Source: Margaritifera margaritifera (Eukaryota; Mollusca; Bivalvia; Unionida; Margaritiferidae). From it: a stretch of 64,000 nt of DNA. The stretch lies in NCBI GenBank assembly GCA_029931535.1, contig JAQPZY010000809.1:62001-126000 (forward strand), written 5' to 3'. The position numbers and the translations under genes are program-made. This document shows, one piece after another, positions 31,236 through 42,200 of the stretch; the stretch's first letter is position 1, and every line of letters begins with the position of its first letter. The notes under the pieces were generated by a model, which saw only the letters and a program-made list of their open reading frames with translations, ran no database searches and was not told the origin of the DNA.

Positions 31236-33540
31236 GATCTTGTGCCTTTTGCTATATGGTGTGCAGTCTGAGGTTGAACTCCTTGAGGTCCTGCTCCACC
31301 ATTTGGAGCCAGGTGCTTGTTGGTCTCCCCACTGGGTGCTTCCATCCCTGCGCTGGTTTTCCAGCATTGGCTTTAAGTGCACAATTGCGATTCATGTCAG
31401 GGGGTGCTTTAGCAATGTGGCCAAGGAGTTGCAAGTGTCTAAACATGATGGTATCTATGACTGGCAGTTGCTTTGTTCTGTCTCTGATCTCTGCATTCTT
31501 GATATATTGGGTGCATGTGATGCGGAGGATACTGTGTAGGTACCATTGATCAAAGGCATTCAACTTTCTAGTCATTGCCACTGTAAGCATCCATGTGTCT
31601 GCACCGTACAACAAAACTGGTAGAATGTATGTATTATACAGCCGGATCTTTGTAACAAGGCAGATCTTTGAGCACCATATGTATCTATCCATGTTTTTCA
31701 TCCAGCCATGAGCAGTTTCACTGTGATGCCTGATCTCTGGTTTGCTGCTCCCTGAGCTGTGAAGTGAGCTTCTGAGATACATAAATGAGTCCAGTATCTC
31801 AACCTCCTGCCCCTGTGGTGTTGTTGCTGATGTGATGGCTTGTGGACTGGTCATTTGGATTTTGATCTTACTCCACTTGATCTAAGGCCGAAGTTTTTGC
31901 TTCCTCTTGCATGATGTCCAGGCTGAGCAGTAAGATCTGTAGTAACTCAGACAGTAGAGCAACGTTATTGGCATAATCAAGGTTGGCAAAAACTTTGTCA
32001 CCTATGGTTGTACCCATCTGTCCCTTCTGTACCGTTCGTTTCAGTGTCCAATCCATTGGTGGCAGGACAACATTGAGGGTGATTGTACATCATTGTCTAT
32101 TGTTGCTGTTGATATGAAACCATTGTGAACATTCACCATTGACTTGAATTGACCTGATGGTGTTGGTATAAAGGGCTTTCATTAGGTTGACAATCTTATC
32201 AGGGAGTCCTATGCTCTTGAGTAGAATCCAGAAGGCGGTTCAGTCGACGGAGTCAAACACAGCTTTTAGGTCAACATATGCTCGCCATAGTGGTTGGTTG
32301 AATTCCTTGCAGGTTTGTAACAATGTGTTGATTATATAGATGTGGTCATTGGTTTCTCTTCCTGGTGTAGAGCCACTCTGTTCTTTCCTGCGCAATTCCA
32401 GTAAACGGTCTTTCACTCTGGTTGTAAGGATAGAGACAAAGGACTCTTTTCCGGTGTAGATAGCAGGGGAATGCTTTTACTGCCCTTGCCTTCGTAGAAG
32501 AGCATGATAATATCCTTTTTCCAATCATCAGGGATGTCGCCTGTCTCCCACACAACGAAAAATCCTGGTTACCAGTAGGCATGCTATACAGCCCTCACCT
32601 TCGGCTTTCAGTTCGCCTGTGATGCCACAGGTCCCAGCTGCTTTCCCATTTTTCAGCTGCTTTCCCATTTTTCAATTTCTTATGTGAAGCAGTTACTGTG
32701 ATCTCTGTTGGTGACCCAACATTTATGTTATGGGCTTGTGCAGCTAAATTGGCAGCATCTTTGAGCTCCTGGGATGGGGTGGTGAGGGAAGCATGTTTAG
32801 CAGCCAGGAATAGTGCTTTCTTCATTGTTCTATATTCTGCTTACTGTCACATAGAAACTTACCTGCTGAATCTTCCAGAAAATGACCTGCACAGGTCTCT
32901 AAAATTAGCAAATGCATCCCTGCTACAATCTCAGGCTAAGGCCTGCTCTGCATCAGTAGCTTTGCTATCAGCCCAGTTTTGCTTGTCCATTGTTAACTGT
33001 TTCTTCTGGATCTTTCAGAGATTGCTGTAGGCTGTTAAATCACTTTGGAGTCTGGCAGCTCTTCTGAACTCAATGACTTCCACTGTTTTATTTGAAATTC
33101 AGTCCTTTTTGACACTCTTTGATTGACCCAGATGTAGTTTGGTGGTGTTGTTCATTGGATTGTGGAAATGCTCCCACGATTGTCCCTTGGAAACCGCTGC
33201 AAAGCGGTTTTGAATTTCAACTGCATAGCCATGTGCCATATGGGGATCTTTCAGTTTGGTAGCGTCATATCTCACAAAAATTGAGGATTTCTTTTGGCAG
33301 CACTTCAGTTTAGTTGACATGGCAGCAATGATGGGTTGGGGGTCAGAGTTGAAATTAAATGAGTGGAAGACCCGGCAGTATGAGACTGCCTTTCGCTTGC
33401 CATTTACAAGGATGTAGTCAGTTTTCTTGCATGTTTGACCATCACTTGAAATCTATGAATTACAATGGATGTTTGGTCGCCTGAACCAGGAGCCACAAAT
33501 TCTCAGGCTGTTCCCCACAATGGCAGTATGGCATTAATAT
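31236..33540 (-). mobile_element. LINE (non-LTR retrotransposon) relic, endonuclease end to RT C-terminus
   Basis: Read on the minus strand from about 33540 down. First comes the endonuclease C-terminus (DGQTCKKTDYILVNGKRKAV, then SYCRVF, about 33450-33360). An ESWEH-type linker follows (QSWEHFHNP). About 32690-32620 reads LKNGKAAEKW, about 32000 reads GDKVFANLDYANNVALLSE, where the catalytic YADD has become YANN, and 31854-31252 carries the RT C-terminal region (ILPVLLYGADTWM, LQLLGHIAKAP, GRPTSTWLQMVEQDLKEF). It has multiple frameshifts and stops. The 5' end including most of the endonuclease is missing. The clade is uncertain, and the LLYG-x-TW C-terminus is common in RTE- and CR1-like elements. 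Confidence 0.78.
31252..31854 (-). pseudogene. LINE reverse transcriptase C-terminal fragment
   Basis: The longest intact piece of the LINE, 200 codons. It covers the region after the YADD box: YLRSSLHSSGSSKPEIRHH (the membrane-distal thumb start), KIRLYNTYILPVLLYG with ADTWM, then FDQWYLHSILRITC, a RHLQLLGHI segment and a Gly/Arg-Pro rich GRPTSTW end before the stop. It encodes no catalytic residues of its own. A plus-strand open stretch across it is a shadow. Confidence 0.7.
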
Positions 33541-34279
33541 AAATAGGGTTGTATATACATGTAACTGTTTTAACATAGTTTTCTGTGCCTTTCTGAGTGA
33601 TAACACAATATGCTAATAGTAAGTTATAAACTTGAATGAACTTGTTACTGTTATATTTTGGTATGTTCTGTCCATGATAAACTTGTATTTCTTGATTAAT
33701 TGTCCCCGTTTTTGATATATTTATAAATTAAGCAATTCACTCTTCCAATAATTAAACAAATATCAGAAGAAAAGAGACATTTTCAGTTATTGATCATATA
33801 TTTAATGGCTATAATTGTCCATTCACTGTGTCATATATTATATCTAGATTTTTGTGATTGTCTCTACACTGCATTCTTGTGTTGATTTGTGTCCATCCAT
33901 GCAAGTATTTATCATTTTTCTTTCAGTAATTGCATGACATGAGTTTATTTACACACTAGTCTGTCCAGGTTATATGTAATATGGTTGTTTTATAATATAA
34001 TTTGTCTGATACTTCAGTGTATTTGTACACAGTTCTTGCAACCCTTATGTATTCATTGATACCTTCTTTTATTATTAAGCTGCATGTGTTTTAGTCAAGC
34101 TAAATTGTTTTTCAGTTTACTTGTACATAGTCTAGTAATGAATCTTATGAATTTCTGATATTAAAAAAAAATATTCTCCCTTATTGTTGTACCTATAATT
34201 TTATGTGTATTGACAACAAATAAACATAATTTGAGCAGTTTTAATTTCATTGATTAAAAGTAACAGTTTATTTTCCATG
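33541..34279. other. No recognisable feature
   Basis: AT-rich sequence without repeats or coding signal. Confidence 0.3.
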
Positions 34280-34281
34280 TA

Positions 34282-35743
34282 CAGTAAAACCCCGCTATTA
34301 CACGCTTCATTAAAACATCAATTCAGATATAGCACAGTCATGGATTTAATAATTTGGCAAGATATGTTGTATTCTTGAAGGAAAAAAAATGATTACTTCT
34401 TGCTTATTTTTGAAAGACATTAACTCCTTCAAACGCTGATAATTGTTAATCTAATTATTATTGAACCATCAACAATAAAGCTATTAAGTCTTCTTTTTGT
34501 TTGTCTTAAATGCATTATGTGTACAATCATTGCTAAATGCAGGGTAAACAATATCCAATAGATGTTTGCTCAGTAAGCTGGCATACACATCCAAACACCA
34601 AAGAATGTAGTGGTCTAAAAAAGCTTCTCACCCAAATTTATAAATCAATTACGGTAATGTACCTACATATTTAGGGGAAAACAATAAACCACTGATGCCT
34701 GCTCAATCAAACATCATACACACCCATGACAAAAACTGTATTGCCACCTACCCGTTTGTACCCCCCCCTTTCATTTGAATCCTTTTTCTAGATCAGAAAT
34801 GCAGACAACAGGTCCTAATCACTCCCATATACAAAAGCCCCCTTGTAATGCTATAGATACATATATAACTTGTACTGTTGATTGGAAAAAAACATTCGAG
34901 TTGTATGGGTGGAGGGATTTGTTAGTATATTCAAAGATACTACTCCCTGTTTGCTCTGCAGTGGTACAAAAACATGAGCTTCAATAAATATAGGTTTTCC
35001 TTTGTCTTTTAGAGCATGACTAAAATGTTTGTATGGAGATCACTCTTTACTCATGAATCGAATGGTTTACTCCCAAACTTCAATAGTTATACACACTTGT
35101 TAAATTATTCATCTCAAGTACATTACAAAGTCAGTACTGACTGTATGAATTTCAGTTAAAGTATTTTTCAAGCCTAAATATAAGTTTCTTTTTAGAAACT
35201 CCCAATGTCTGATTTATGCATTTTATTGTCGGTCAAAAATCAGACCCTTTGGACGTGTCCAGAAATGATGAACGTTTCAGAAAATAGAGTGTTTTATAAG
35301 TTAATGTGAATGTATTACCAAGAAATTAAGTATAGAAATTATGCGTTTTGTTAACATTTTCAATGAAAATACTGTAATGAATACAATGAGATCAGCTGGT
35401 GGGTACATGTATTCTAATTATTTACACTTTCATTTGCCAATTTTGTTACACAATTATATGTATGTACCAGTGAATGATTCTCTCCCAACAAAATAAATAT
35501 TCAATATGTAATAACTGTTTTAAGTATTTCCCGTTGAATATGCATCAAGTTGGCAGCAGCATCACTAAAGTCCATAGTCCCCCCCCCCACAGTCTTGTAC
35601 AGCTAAGATAGTTAAGAGGATATACATGCAATATTTTCTTCAGTAAAATGACTTGCTGGGATGCTTGGAGACTGCATGATACAGTACATAGCAGGATGGC
35701 ACTTTGTTGACCCCAACCATAGTGCTATAGTGGGGTTTTACTG
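34282..35743. mobile_element. Pogo/Tigger-like non-autonomous transposon, 1462 bp, TA target site
   Basis: The left end, CAGTAAAACCCCGCTATTAC, and the inverted right end, CAGTAAAACCCCACTATAGC, are almost identical. Each is flanked by TA (34280-34281 and 35744-35745). CAGT(A/T)AAACCCC termini at TA targets are typical of pogo/Tigger transposons. The interior is AT-rich, with a poly-C patch at about 35580-35590 and no transposase reading. The alternative of two unrelated solo ends is unlikely, given that both ends are intact and correctly oriented. Confidence 0.7.
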
Positions 35744-36004
35744 TATATTTATGCCATATACCATTACAATTGTTGGTTCTTGATGAAAAGATCAATAAAT
35801 TTTTGTTGCATAAATTCATTGGACATGGAGACACGAGTCTTAATTCTTACTTCAGCTGTAAAATCAATTAAAATTCCTTTCCAAACCAATTCTGTCAGTA
35901 AAGGGAGGGGGTCAGTAAGCCCAGTATGGGCTTTTATGACATCTACTTAAACATTAACACTTATTGGTAGTCATTGTCCTGTATTAAATTCTTTCCCTCA
36001 TTTT

Positions 36005-36965
36005 GTTAGCTCACCTGACCATAGCCCTAATTAAGCTTATGGTATAATCCTTCATCCAGCCTGCATCATATATTGTCACTCCATCATCTATCCATCTGTC
36101 TATCAATAATTGCTATTATCAACTTCTCCGAAACTACTGGACATATTTCAAGCAAAATTTGGATAGAACATGGTGGCATGAAGATGCCAATTTCCCAGTA
36201 TGTGGCCACAATGATAAAAATAGAAGACATTTACATGTATATGACTTTTCAAAAACTGCTGGATGGAATTTGACTAAATTGAACTGAAGGAATCCTGACA
36301 TAAAAAGCCTTTCCAGTTTATACCAACAGTGCCAGATATTCTTTGTCAAATGTTCTGTCAAGCAGTTGTAAAAAAGAAGTCGCTTTGAGGTTTTTCTGGT
36401 TTTTGTAACAGCAGCTATATTTGATGATGGATCCATATAGATTATACAAACTTGAAAGGCCTTCAAGCATTATATCTGTTGGATTTGGTCAAATTCTGTT
36501 GAGTGTCTTTTGAGATCTTGTGTAAAATTTGGGTTTTTAAAAATCTATTTTTTAGTAATGGTGGCTGTATTAGATGGCAGATCAGGATCATTGGCACAAA
36601 TTTATAAGGACTTCATGCCATGATTCTTTCTTTCAAATTTTATAGAATTCTGTTTTGTTGTTTGTGATTGTGGATCAGCTTTATATGTACAAGCAATGTT
36701 TTCTGTCAAATTTGGTTCAATAATGTCGGCAGTTTATTAAGGTTTTAAATGTTGTTTTTTTTTTTTTTGTAATGGTCGCCATATTTGATGTTAGGTTGGC
36801 ATATTTTGTCTAAAATATAAATGTCTTTATGCCAGGGTGCTCTCTTCCAAGTTTGACCAAAGCTGGTCTGGTGATTTTCAAGAAGCTGAAAATAGTTGTT
36901 GATGGGACACATTTGATGACACAACAGATGCAGGGCCATACCATAAGATCATTTGGCCTTAAGAC
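36005..36965 (+). repeat. Interspersed repeat starting TTAGCTCACCTGACC, with ~150-bp internal units
   Basis: It opens with TTTTGTTAGCTCACCTGACCA, a head I know from mollusc repeats. Internal units are marked by AA(C/T)(A/G)G(C/T)(A/G)GCTATATTTGATG-like words at about 36410, 36556 and 36775, and by CAAATTTGG/GGATTTGGTCAAATT. It ends with GGGCCATACCATAAGATCAT. Open stretches on either strand are not genes. Confidence 0.5.
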
Positions 36966-38044
36966 AGGTAGTTTCTTTCTTGGCTGATCATGTTATCATG
37001 CTTATTCTCGCATTAGATGACCTGTTGTATAAATAACTGCCAGATCAGAAATGACATTATCCTCCAGTTAGCATAGCACTTCATATAAAATCAGAATATT
37101 TTATGTTGACACTTACCCCATGTGAATTATTGTTTATATTTTTGTGGATACTGAAAATTTCATGAAATATAGTTGAAAAATGTTGATGTTATGATGATTT
37201 TGAATTTGTATATGATATACAATGGCAGTTGGCAAGGTAACATACATTGGGCCTGAATGTCCAACAAGGTTCCAGCACTCCTACAAGTCGGATAATGCCT
37301 CACGTTTGCCAGCAATAATATTGGTTGGTAGTCGATAGGTATTGGCAAATGCTAGTGTTTGACTGACATACAGGGATACTTTAATTCATAACCAGCTTAA
37401 AAAGAAAAATTAAACAAGCTCCTGCAACAGTTGGCATATATAAATCTTACGTAGTTCATGATCTTTGTCTTTTAAATTGTGAACAGTTGCGATTCAAAGA
37501 CTTTCACCATTTTTGTTCTTCTTGTCTGCATAGTTTTTAACCATGTTCTCCTATTCCATTGTCTATTTTTGACTAATTTTTACAGATGGCTTATCAGCTG
37601 CATGATTTAAATTTGTTCTACATCTATGTTTATGTCAGTGTTCACCAATCAAAAACTATCAGATTTTTTTCAAGTTGTTGTTAAAATGGCTGTCAAAAAT
37701 CTTTAAGCAACTTCTTCTAAAGGTTCTTTGTGTAATTCAGTGTAATTTGACTATATTTCACAGAAAGGATCTTGGCCTGATTTGTTCAAATGATGCCAAC
37801 CCACCTTCTGCCCTTGGATTTGTCCCATGATGCTCCAGCTGAGATCGTCTTAGACTTTTTAAAGAAGTGCAGTTTATATGAAAAATGTGCCTTGTATTGT
37901 AAGGATTTTACTCATTTTGGTTTTATATTTTGTATACGTGTCTTTTTGGGGACACCTAAACTTACCCAGCACTGTATAGGCAGGATTGTGCTAATTTGCT
38001 GTTAAACATATACATACATACGTGCATGCATGCATATATACATG

Positions 38045-38048
<4 letters not shown>
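36966..38048. other. No recognisable feature
   Basis: AT-rich sequence. A 71-codon open stretch at 37790-38005 has no motif. A GCATGCATGCATA word precedes the TA microsatellite. Confidence 0.3.

Positions 38049-38124
<76 letters not shown>
38049..38124. repeat. (TA)n microsatellite
   Basis: About 38 uninterrupted TA units, flanked by ACATACATACG-type sequence. It will extrude readily and is likely length-variable. Confidence 0.97.
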
Positions 38125-38130
<6 letters not shown>

Positions 38131-39039
38131 CATACGTTATTTGAGGAAAGCAAGGGAAGTAAACTATGATAAGGACTATTTAGAATCCCATGTTTGCAGG
38201 TATGCAGAGTTTTTTTCCATTTAAGAAGAAAATTTAAAACATTAAAAATTAATTTTAGAATATAAGATGCATAAATCTCAAAAGAACAAGTTATAAAGAA
38301 AAACAAAAAAATACATATTAGGGATTATAATAAATGTTTTGCAATTTAAACTGAAGTTGATAATAATTTGATAATACAATTATGCTTTTAATACTAGTTT
38401 TTAAAATACCATGGAATTATTACAATCTTGTGGATGAAGAGGTTTTTACTAAAGAAAAAAAGCTGTATAGAGATTTACTAATAATGCAATGTATCCTCAA
38501 AGCTGAACAACTAAAAGTGTTTGAGATGCACACCAGTAAATGTATCAAAGTACGAAATTTTTTTACATATGTAATTATGTGCAAGACAAAGATTTTACTT
38601 TAAGAAGAATATATTTCTCATAAAAAACATTCAGGTTTGTAAATTTATTTGCAGATAAATTTTAAAAAAAAAAACTAGGACACATTTTGAGTTCATTTTG
38701 ACACATTTTGAGTTCTTGAATATTTTGAAGCAAGTTTAATATGTTTGTTTATATATAGTTTGACAGTTGCTAGTATTGAAGAGACTGAAACATTTGTCAT
38801 TTATATATCATTGTATGTATTGTGCATTATTTTTTAATGCATTTCATATAGTCAGTGTCATTACTCATAAATTATTTTAATGTATATTTTGTACTTTTTG
38901 CCTTTAATATAGATATAAACAACTTTTAGCCCTTAATATAAAAAAATATGGTTTCCTCCTGAAACAGTTCCAGATTTAACTACTAAAAGCAAAGAAACCC
39001 ATGACCTTAAATTTTTTAATAGAAATTCTGTAATCGATC
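38125..39039. other. No recognisable feature
   Basis: AT-rich with a tandem ACACATTTTGAGTTC(A/T)TT pair near 38680-38718. Nothing else. Confidence 0.35.
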
Positions 39040-39095
39040 TTGGCTGATCAGATGGTGGAAATCAAATACACAACCTTCTGGTCAGGAATCATTTT
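39040..39095 (-). repeat. SINE fragment, same family as 22600-22695
   Basis: On the + strand GCTGATCAGATGGTGGAAATC then AAATACACAACCTTCTGGTCA matches the sequence around 22614-22650 (GTGATCAGATAGTTGGAAAATC then AAACCCACAACATTCTGATCA). The A-box half is lost. Confidence 0.5.
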
Positions 39096-39199
39096 ACTTT
39101 TTGATCTTTTTTCATCTTATATGCCCAAGTAACTCCACTCAATCTCTTACCCCCAGTTTGATGTCTCTCATCTATAGTTACTTTAAGCATTATCGAAAC

Positions 39200-42100
39200 C
39201 CAGAAAGTCCTACCATTGTTCCTGTTATTGCAATAAGTTTTTTTCTATTTTTTTAAAAAAGCGCCGAATTGTTTCAATTTTGTCATTATATTTATCAATG
39301 ATTTCAATTTATTATTTATTTCTTCTTTCTGGAGCCTCTTAGTTTTGGTCCAAAACTTTTTTTATTTTTATTAACATTATTTTTCAAATCTTTTCATCTG
39401 ACATAGACATAGCAAATAAGTGGTTTGCATTTGGTAAATTATTATCATCATATGTTCTCAAATCAAAATCGGTTATATCCTTCATTATATCTGGTCACAT
39501 GATAAGATAACTATTCAGAGCAGTAGTGGATTTACTTTTTTTTCTTCTGTTGGGATTCATTCTTGTGATCTCGCATGATCTATTTGTAGTAATGCTGCTT
39601 TTAGTTGCATTTGTTTTTCTTGTAATTTTTTAATTAACTGATCTTGCTCTTGTGGTTTTCATATTCGTTTGTAATGGGCTGTGCTAAAGACTGGGTAATA
39701 TCTTACTGAAATTTGTTCCTAATTATTCTTTTAATATATGTTTCTTTACAATTGCATAGTCTGTCAAGCATTTTTCAATTGTTTTCTTTTTTTCATAGTA
39801 TCATTTCTCTCAAAATTCATATATTATTATGATATATAATAATATATAATGCCAAATTAATGTTCCAAAATGTAAAATAAGTTTGCAAATAAATATACAC
39901 GTATATTTTATATTAAGTTATAGTACAAAATGATGTGAAATATGCTTTACTGAAGAAATGCTCATTCCAGACAAAAATATTTATTATTTTTGTTTTATGA
40001 AAGATGATTTTAAAAAAGATTAAAATGATGATTTAGAAAGAAAATGTTGCCTAAAACCTAATATGCTATTTTTTTATGTTGGTTATGTACGCATCATGGT
40101 TATACTAATGCTAAAGAATTTATACATTATTATTATAACTACACAAATATTTTTAAAAAATAGTTTATCATAGCAAATATTACATTACCAAATTATTATT
40201 TAATTATGAAATAAATAATAAATATTACATTGATCGTAAAAATAAAACACAATTATTAGATATGTATTATAAAATGGTTGAGCTTATCCACACTAAATTT
40301 CAAAGAAAGAAAACTCTCAAGTATGTTAACATATTCCAAAAAATTATTTGATATCCTTAAAATTCTTATTAAAAAAATTATTAAAGCAAAAAAGTATCAC
40401 AACAATATGAATTAATATGGAGTAAGATACAACCGACAGTTTATACTCAATTAAAATCTATTATACGACATGCTTCATGTGTGTATACTTTATCATTGTT
40501 ATAGTCAATGTCGATTACACCATCTTTTTCTAATTATGTAATTTCTAAAAGTGACAATAACGCATTATCACTACCACCTTTTGTGGTACATAATTTCAGA
40601 GTGTGATCTTTTTGGAGATTGTGATAAGTCTCTTTGATTGTACTAATAATTTCTTTCATCTTGAACCTCTTAATTTTACCCTTTGGGGAATACAATATTT
40701 TTTCTATGTAATTTATAATTATATCATATATGAGCTATACATGTTTTGGTACATTTACGGATACTATTAATATAGAATTGGATACTACTAAATATGCAGC
40801 AAGAAATGAAGTTATTGCTATTTTGTTTTAAAATAATGAACTGGAGGAATACATTCACTATAGGTTGGGCTACAACCTGCATCATCGGAAATGTCGCAAA
40901 ATCTAAATATGAACGATCATAAGATTGTAAAATTAGGACAACCTGTTAATGAAAGTCATGCAGTAAAAAAAGAATATATTGACTATGATAACAACACTCT
41001 TATAACAGGTTTCAAGGGTAATTAATTTTAAAAAGTTGATGAGGAATTACTAAAATGATATGAACAATTACTCAAATGAAATGAATTTCTTTGGGAAAAA
41101 AACTGATAACATAATGGAGATTTATTAGTCAACTTCAGTGATGATGACTACACACTAAGAACATTGGGATGTTCTAATATTGATTCTGGAAAGACTTTTA
41201 CATTAAAACTCAGAAACAAAAAGAAATATAATACCATATGATGATGACAAGAACTCTATAAATGTTACAACTTCTGGTGGTTTACTAATCAAGATAAATG
41301 AAGAGTAAATTGGTAAATTTGGTGAAATGGGTAGTGGTTCCACAAAATGTTATGGTAATGTTAATATGAATAAAAAATTTGTTTTACAAATCTGGCTGAT
41401 CCAACAAACACTCAAGACTGTGGTATTCAACGTTTTGTGGATATTATTACTACCAGTTATCACGAGGATAATAATAAAACTTTCTTCAAATAATATGGTG
41501 ATACAAGATTGTGTCACACTAGATATGGCTGGAAATAATGTAACCTCAATCTATATAGCTATTGGTGATTTTGACTAGAGAAAGAAAAAACATGTTGATG
41601 ACAAAATTGATGTTAAGCATACACCATCATTCTTTTATTCTCCAAAATGTTCAGAATATAATTGGGTTGAGTACTTATATGTTGTGGAGCAAAATACAAC
41701 AAGAATATCCTGGTTAGAAGGTACAAAAAGCAACAATATTGACACGTAAATGGCAGCACAACTTAGAGTAGGACCAAATATAGAAGCAGGATATTCTAAC
41801 ATAAAATTATTATCTGGTAAATACACAATAGAATATTTTATAAAAACCAGAACAATATACACTGATATTAAGCAAAAATTATAGTTAATGTAGTGTGAGT
41901 ATGATGGGCATGATTTAAGTGTTTGGTAATTATATAAAACTAATGTGTGGAATATGTTGTCTGAATCATCATTAATAAATAATATATAGACTGATTCTTT
42001 TGATAAAACAACGATAATGCTGTTTTTGTATAATGGTGAAATTGAGATTTCTGCCTCATAATCTATATTTGTAAATGGTAATTAGAACAACAAGTAACAT
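39200..42100. pseudogene. Decayed AT-rich coding remnants including a fibre-like fragment
   Basis: Several broken readings with protein-like composition lie in one extremely AT-rich block. On the minus strand are pieces near 39540-39260 (PDIMKDITDFDLRTYDDNN) and 40668-40450 (KEIISTIKETYHNLQKDHTL). On the + strand 40891-41025 reads MSQNLNMNDHKIVKLGQPVN, then ESHAVKKEYID. That N-L-N-M-N-(N/D)-x-K-I-x-x-L-x-x-P-x-(N/D)-x-x-x-A-V pattern is familiar from phage-like tail-fibre or adhesin proteins and from large DNA transposon or virus-like insertions in animals. Further pieces follow at 41127-41860. Many stops interrupt it. It is an old, dead insertion of uncertain type. Confidence 0.45.
40891..41025 (+). 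pseudogene. Fibre-like N-terminal fragment (44 codons)
   Basis: A 44-codon reading to TAA. The motif LNMNDHKIVKLGQPVNESHA is the recognisable part. In intact relatives this repeat opens long fibre-type proteins, and the next residues usually read K-K/Q-Y-V/I-D, here KKEYID. After the stop a related reading resumes in other frames (NFSDDDYTLRTLGCSNID near 41120-41190, and VTLDMAGNN near 41516-41542). No partner gene such as a polymerase or integrase is visible nearby. Confidence 0.45.
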
Positions 42101-42159
42101 TACAGAATAACATGATTATTTAATGTGATTTTGTTCTACATATAGGCAAAGTTAAACAC

Positions 42160-42165
42160 ACACAC

Positions 42166-42198
<33 letters not shown>

Positions 42199-42200
42199 AA
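42160..42200. repeat. (CA)n(TA)n microsatellite
   Basis: ACACACACACA followed by TATATATATATATATATGTA and further TA units. A second (TA)n lies at 42898-42924. Confidence 0.9.

Noticed and set aside
31219..31549. Plus-strand readings of 97-106 codons
   Set aside because: They are shadows opposite the minus-strand LINE RT fragment, which has clear RT motifs.
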